From positions 62,001 to 126,000 of the forward strand of contig JAMFSK010000128.1 in assembly GCA_026225235.1 (NCBI GenBank): 64,000 nt of DNA. Reading direction: 5' to 3'. Below, in pieces: positions 61,142 to 64,000 of the stretch (position 1 is its first letter; each line of letters begins with the position of its first letter). This DNA is from Burkholderiales bacterium. Lineage in GTDB: Bacteria; Pseudomonadota; Gammaproteobacteria; Burkholderiales; Burkholderiaceae. Under the pieces are notes generated by a model that was given only the letters and a program-made list of their open reading frames with translations, was not told the origin of the DNA and did no database searches. Made by a program: the position numbers and the translations under genes.

Positions 61142-61190
61142 GGCAGGCCGGTGTGGCACAACCCCGCCACACCGGCCTGCCTTTCTCGTG
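61142..61190. terminator. Strong bidirectional rho-independent terminator
   Basis: GGCAGGCCGGTGTGG and CCACACCGGCCTGCC form a perfect 15-bp stem around a ten-base loop, between the convergent hybrid kinase and catalase genes. On the plus strand TTTCTC follows. The stem alone should stop or protect transcripts from both sides. Confidence 0.85.
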
Positions 61191-61191
61191 C

Positions 61192-62667
61192 TTAGACGCT
61201 GACTGCAGAGTCAGCCTGCACACCCTGCGGTTCGAGCCTGGCGATCGCCTGCGCGACACCCGCGCCGTAGGCCGCATCGGCCTTCGTGCAATGCTCGATA
61301 TGCAGTTGCTGCACCGGCTTCGAAACGCCGTGCAAGGCGCGGGCCGTATTCTCAAACAGGACTTGCTGCTGAGCCGGCGTCATCAACCTGAACAGCGCGC
61401 CCGGCTGCGAGTAATAGTCCTCGTCGACCCGGTGATTCCAGTGATCCGCGGCCCCTTCGACGCTCAGCGGCGGTTCACGGAAGTCCGGCTGCTCTTGCCA
61501 TTCACCCCTCGTATTCGGCTCATACGGCGTCGCGCCACCCATATTCGCATCGACACGCATCAGCCCGTCGCGGTGGTAGCTGTGCACGTACTTCGCCCCA
61601 CGCGGCGCATTCACCGGGATCTGATGGAAGTTCACGCTCAGGCGATAACGCTGTGCGTCACCGTACGAGAACAGACGACCCTGCAACATCTTGTCCGGCG
61701 AGAAGCTGATACCCGGCACCACATTCGCCGGCGCAAACGCAGCCTGCTCGACATCGGCAAAGTGATTGTCCGGATTCCGGTTAAGTTCGAATACGCCAAC
61801 TTCGATCAACGGATAGTCCTTCTTCGACCAGACCTTCGTCAGGTCGAACGGGTTGACGTGATACGAACCCGCTTCATTCTCCGGCATGATCTGGACTGAC
61901 AGCGTCCAGCGCGGGAAGTCCTTTTTCTCGATGCTTTCATAGAGATCGCGATGATGCGTCTCACGATCGCGACCGACCAGCGCTTCCGCCTCGGCATCCG
62001 TCAGGTTCTCGATGCCCTGGTGTGAACGAAAATGGAACTTGACCCAGAACCGTTCGTTCGCGGCATTAATAAAGCTGAAGGTATGGCTGCCGAAACCGTG
62101 CATATGACGGAAGGTCTTCGGAATGCCCCGCTCGCTCATGACGACCGTGATCTGGTGCAATGCTTCGGGAAGCTGCGTCCAGAAGTCCCAGTTGTTCTCC
62201 GCGCTGCGCAGGCCCGTGCGGGGGTCGCGCTTGATGGCGTGGTTGAGGTCGGGGAACTTCAGGGGATCGCGCAGGAAGAACACCGGCGTGTTGTTGCCGA
62301 CCAGGTCCCAGTTACCTTCCTCGGTATAGAACTTCAGTGCAAAGCCGCGGATGTCGCGCTCTGCATCGGCGGCGCCGCGTTCGCCCGCCACGGTCGAGAA
62401 GCGTGCGAACATTTCGGTCTTCTTGCCGACTTCGGAGAAGATCTTGGCCCGCGTGTACTTCGTGATGTCATGGGTCACCGTGAACGTGCCAAAGGCGCCC
62501 GAGCCCTTGGCATGCATCCGGCGTTCAGGAATGACTTCACGGTCGAAATGGGCGAGCTTTTCGAGAAACCAGACATCCTGGAGCAACATCGGGCCGCGCG
62601 GCCCTGCCGTCTGGACATTCTGGTTGTCGACGACCGGCGCGCCGAAGGCAGTGGTTAACTTGGTCAT
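61192..62667 (-). CDS. katA: Monofunctional heme catalase (clade 3 type)
   Basis: Decomposes hydrogen peroxide. The start [25 protein letters not shown] is the typical small-subunit catalase start; the 27 residues before it in the track are not conserved. The catalytic histidine lies in [17 protein letters not shown], the asparagine in [18 protein letters not shown], and the heme tyrosine in [14 protein letters not shown]. The proximal region also has [15 protein letters not shown]. 491 residues fits the small-subunit (about 55 kDa) NADPH-binding type. It is preceded on the same strand by a 38-codon mini-gene with a Fur-box-like site, and ends at a strong shared terminator. Confidence 0.96.
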   Translation of the reverse strand: MTKLTTAFGAPVVDNQNVQTAGPRGPMLLQDVWFLEKLAHFDREVIPERRMHAKGSGAFGTFTVTHDITKYTRAKIFSEVGKKTEMFARFSTVAGERGAADAERDIRGFALKFYTEEGNWDLVGNNTPVFFLRDPLKFPDLNHAIKRDPRTGLRSAENNWDFWTQLPEALHQITVVMSERGIPKTFRHMHGFGSHTFSFINAANERFWVKFHFRSHQGIENLTDAEAEALVGRDRETHHRDLYESIEKKDFPRWTLSVQIMPENEAGSYHVNPFDLTKVWSKKDYPLIEVGVFELNRNPDNHFADVEQAAFAPANVVPGISFSPDKMLQGRLFSYGDAQRYRLSVNFHQIPVNAPRGAKYVHSYHRDGLMRVDANMGGATPYEPNTRGEWQEQPDFREPPLSVEGAADHWNHRVDEDYYSQPGALFRLMTPAQQQVLFENTARALHGVSKPVQQLHIEHCTKADAAYGAGVAQAIARLEPQGVQADSAVSV

Positions 62668-62812
62668 GTGGAGGTCTCTGTTATGGATGGGTCGTTTCAC
62701 GATTCGCCGCGGGGGCTTGTCGCCAATGTGTTCGAGCATATCGGTCAAAGGTCCGCAGCGTGTTTGTCATTTCCTAACGCTGCGATAGCCGCCGCCCGGC
62801 CCGAGTGACGGA

Positions 62813-62929
62813 TCAGGCCTGGACGACCCGATTCGCGAGAAGTTCGACGAACAGGGTACGCAACGTCGACCAGTTGTGGCCTGCCGCCTCTGTGCCCGGT
62901 TCGCGTTGAGCGTTGTCCTTGTCTTTCAT
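62813..62929 (-). CDS. Possible 38-residue protein upstream of katA
   Basis: Not in the ORF track. The minus strand reads MKDKDNAQREPGTEAAGHNW followed by STLRTLFVELLANRVVQA and a stop, with GGGAG seven bases before the ATG. It is hydrophilic at first and ends in an amphipathic, helix-like stretch. It sits 21 bases after a Fur-type box and 145 bases before the katA start, so it may be the first cistron of the katA transcript. No family recognised; iron- or peroxide-linked regulation is inferred from position only. Confidence 0.5.
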   Translation of the reverse strand: MKDKDNAQREPGTEAAGHNWSTLRTLFVELLANRVVQA

Positions 62930-62950
62930 GATCTTCTCCCGAAAAGTGTA

Positions 62951-62965
62951 TGAGAGTCATTCTCA
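62951..62965 (-). promoter_or_regulatory. Fur-box-like palindrome before the katA mini-gene
   Basis: The minus strand reads TGAGAATGACTCTCA, matching the 7-1-7 Fur consensus TGATAATGATTATCA at 12 of 15 positions and forming a nearly symmetric site. It stands 22 bases before the mini-gene start codon, where repression by Fur would block transcription of the mini-gene and possibly katA. Confidence 0.55.
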
Positions 62966-63035
62966 CAAAAGGACCGGCACCCGTCACATTGATTGATCAA
63001 ATGCCCTGCATAGCGAGGCCCAATCGCCGGCCAGC

Positions 63036-63998
63036 CTATTGAACCCCGAACCCGCCCTCCAAGGCACCGCGCAGGTAAGTCACGAAGGCCGTGACCGCGC
63101 GCGGCACGTGGGCCGAATACGGACGCACCACAAAAAGCTGCTCGGCGAAGGCACCGACCGGTTTCCAGTCCGGCAGGATTCTCACCAGCCGCCGCGCGCG
63201 CAAAGCGGCCTGCGCGCTGAAGTCCGGCATCAGGGCAATGCCAAGGTCATCGAGTGCTGCATCGCGCAAGGCCTCGCTGTTATTCGCCGCAAACGAGCCG
63301 CGAATCGGCACGGTGATCCGTTCCGGTCCCGACTTGCGCTTTTTGATCCGTTCGAAGGTCCAGGCCGGCGCGTCCTGTGCGCGCGGATAGAAAAGGCAAT
63401 CGTGGGTCGACAATTCCTCGGGGGACACCGGCTTGCCGCGTCGCCGCAGATAGGCCGGCGTCGCGACGATGACCGACTGCGTGCTGCACAAGGTCCATGC
63501 GACATGCGTCTCGGGCGCCGCCGCGCTATGCCGAATTGCAAGATCGAAGCCCTCGGACGCGAGCGAGCTCAGGCGGTCGGAGAGTTCGAGCTGAAGGCGG
63601 ACTTCGGGGTTTTCGTGCAGGAAAGCGGCGAGGCGCGGCACCAGTTGCTGCCGTGCGAAAGCCACAGGAGCAGTGACGCGCAACAAGCCACGCGGCACCC
63701 CGGCGAGATCGCGCACACTCGCAAAACTCTCGGCGATCTGCTCGTAATGCGTGCGCGTGTCGTCGACCAGGCGCTGGCCCGCTTCGGTCAGCCGCACGCT
63801 GCGCGTGGTGCGCTGCACAAGCGTGACACCCGCCGCGCGCTCGAGCTCGACGATGCGCTGACTCATCGCGGCCTTGCTCACGCCCAGGCGCGCCGCCGCG
63901 CTGGTGTAACTGCCCTGCTGTTCGAGGACGGCGAGCCAGTGCAAATGGATCCAAAGATCGTCAACCGTCTGGTTTTTCATGGGGTCATTGTTTGCCAT
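63036..63998 (-). CDS. LysR-family transcriptional regulator
   Basis: 320 residues with an N-terminal winged helix (HWLAVLEQQGSYTSAAARLGVSKAAMSQRIVELERAAGVTLVQRTTRSVRLTEAG) and a periplasmic-binding-like effector domain (VPRGLLRVTAPVAFARQQLVPRLAAF, FDLAIRHSAAAPETHVAWTL). The second domain motifs place it in the common CrgA/DsdC-like LTTR group often adjacent to a divergently transcribed target gene. That target would lie beyond the right edge. The start may be MANNDPMKNQ (63998) or MKNQTVDDLW (63980); with two bases left in the window I cannot exclude a further upstream start. Same strand as the katA mini-gene, but a Fur-type site separates them. Confidence 0.9.
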   Translation of the reverse strand: MANNDPMKNQTVDDLWIHLHWLAVLEQQGSYTSAAARLGVSKAAMSQRIVELERAAGVTLVQRTTRSVRLTEAGQRLVDDTRTHYEQIAESFASVRDLAGVPRGLLRVTAPVAFARQQLVPRLAAFLHENPEVRLQLELSDRLSSLASEGFDLAIRHSAAAPETHVAWTLCSTQSVIVATPAYLRRRGKPVSPEELSTHDCLFYPRAQDAPAWTFERIKKRKSGPERITVPIRGSFAANNSEALRDAALDDLGIALMPDFSAQAALRARRLVRILPDWKPVGAFAEQLFVVRPYSAHVPRAVTAFVTYLRGALEGGFGVQ

Positions 63999-64000
63999 AC

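Noticed and set aside
1-64000. tRNA, rRNA, CRISPR, insertion sequence or prophage
   Set aside because: Looked for on both strands; no transposase or integrase, tRNA-like arm sequences or regular repeat arrays were seen.

Overview
The window looks like chromosomal DNA of a GC-rich betaproteobacterium, most likely a Burkholderiaceae member. This rests on the product mix (astAB arginine succinyltransferase genes, cbtBA behind a cobalamin riboswitch, paired acyl-CoA dehydrogenases, a 45-residue basic protein of a type I associate with Burkholderia, a giant cyclic beta-glucan synthase) and on third-position G/C codon use. I see no rRNA, tRNA, CRISPR array, insertion sequence or prophage.

Left part (1-14.1 kb): a truncated MdtD-type efflux pump and an MscS-like channel; a gamma-glutamyltransferase; astA-astB; a membrane PAS-GGDEF-EAL protein; and a formate/nitrite channel divergent from a YdeP-type molybdopterin oxidoreductase, with a perfect FNR/Anr box between them.

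14.1-22.0 kb: the most interesting locus. It is a complete Nit1C-type cluster: Sll0783-like protein, nitrilase, radical SAM protein, GNAT, AIR-synthase-like protein, glycosyltransferase, MSMEG_0570-like protein and flavoprotein. A [2Fe-2S] ferredoxin follows in the same direction. A divergent MocR-type regulator sits beside repeated TTGATCGCAT motifs that look like its operators. Nit1C clusters have been linked to nitrogen starvation and cyanide assimilation, but most of their gene products have no known reaction.

22.0-28.1 kb: an orphan HipB-like XRE repressor under a long inverted repeat, a PhzF protein and a threonine-dehydratase-like enzyme. A nitric oxide defence module follows: group III truncated hemoglobin, flavohemoglobin, and divergent NorR with three GT-N7-AC sites.

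28.2-38.5 kb: amidase and cysteine hydrolase genes divergent from a BMP-type ABC importer operon (binding protein, double ATPase, two permeases) followed by a TetR gene. This suggests uptake and hydrolysis of a nucleobase-like or amide-containing N source. Two acyl-CoA dehydrogenases (PimC/PimD-like) follow.

38.5-49.9 kb: a candidate small RNA, cspA with a clear promoter and terminator, a small basic protein, a 2965-residue NdvB-type synthase and a slipin.

49.9-64 kb: a lipoprotein / secreted protein / lytic transglycosylase trio; the B12-riboswitch cbtBA locus with a histidine phosphatase; convergent uronate dehydrogenase and KDG kinase; a 1648-residue soluble hybrid kinase with two transmitter modules and three receivers; a catalase preceded by a Fur-box-led mini-gene; and a LysR regulator reaching the right edge.
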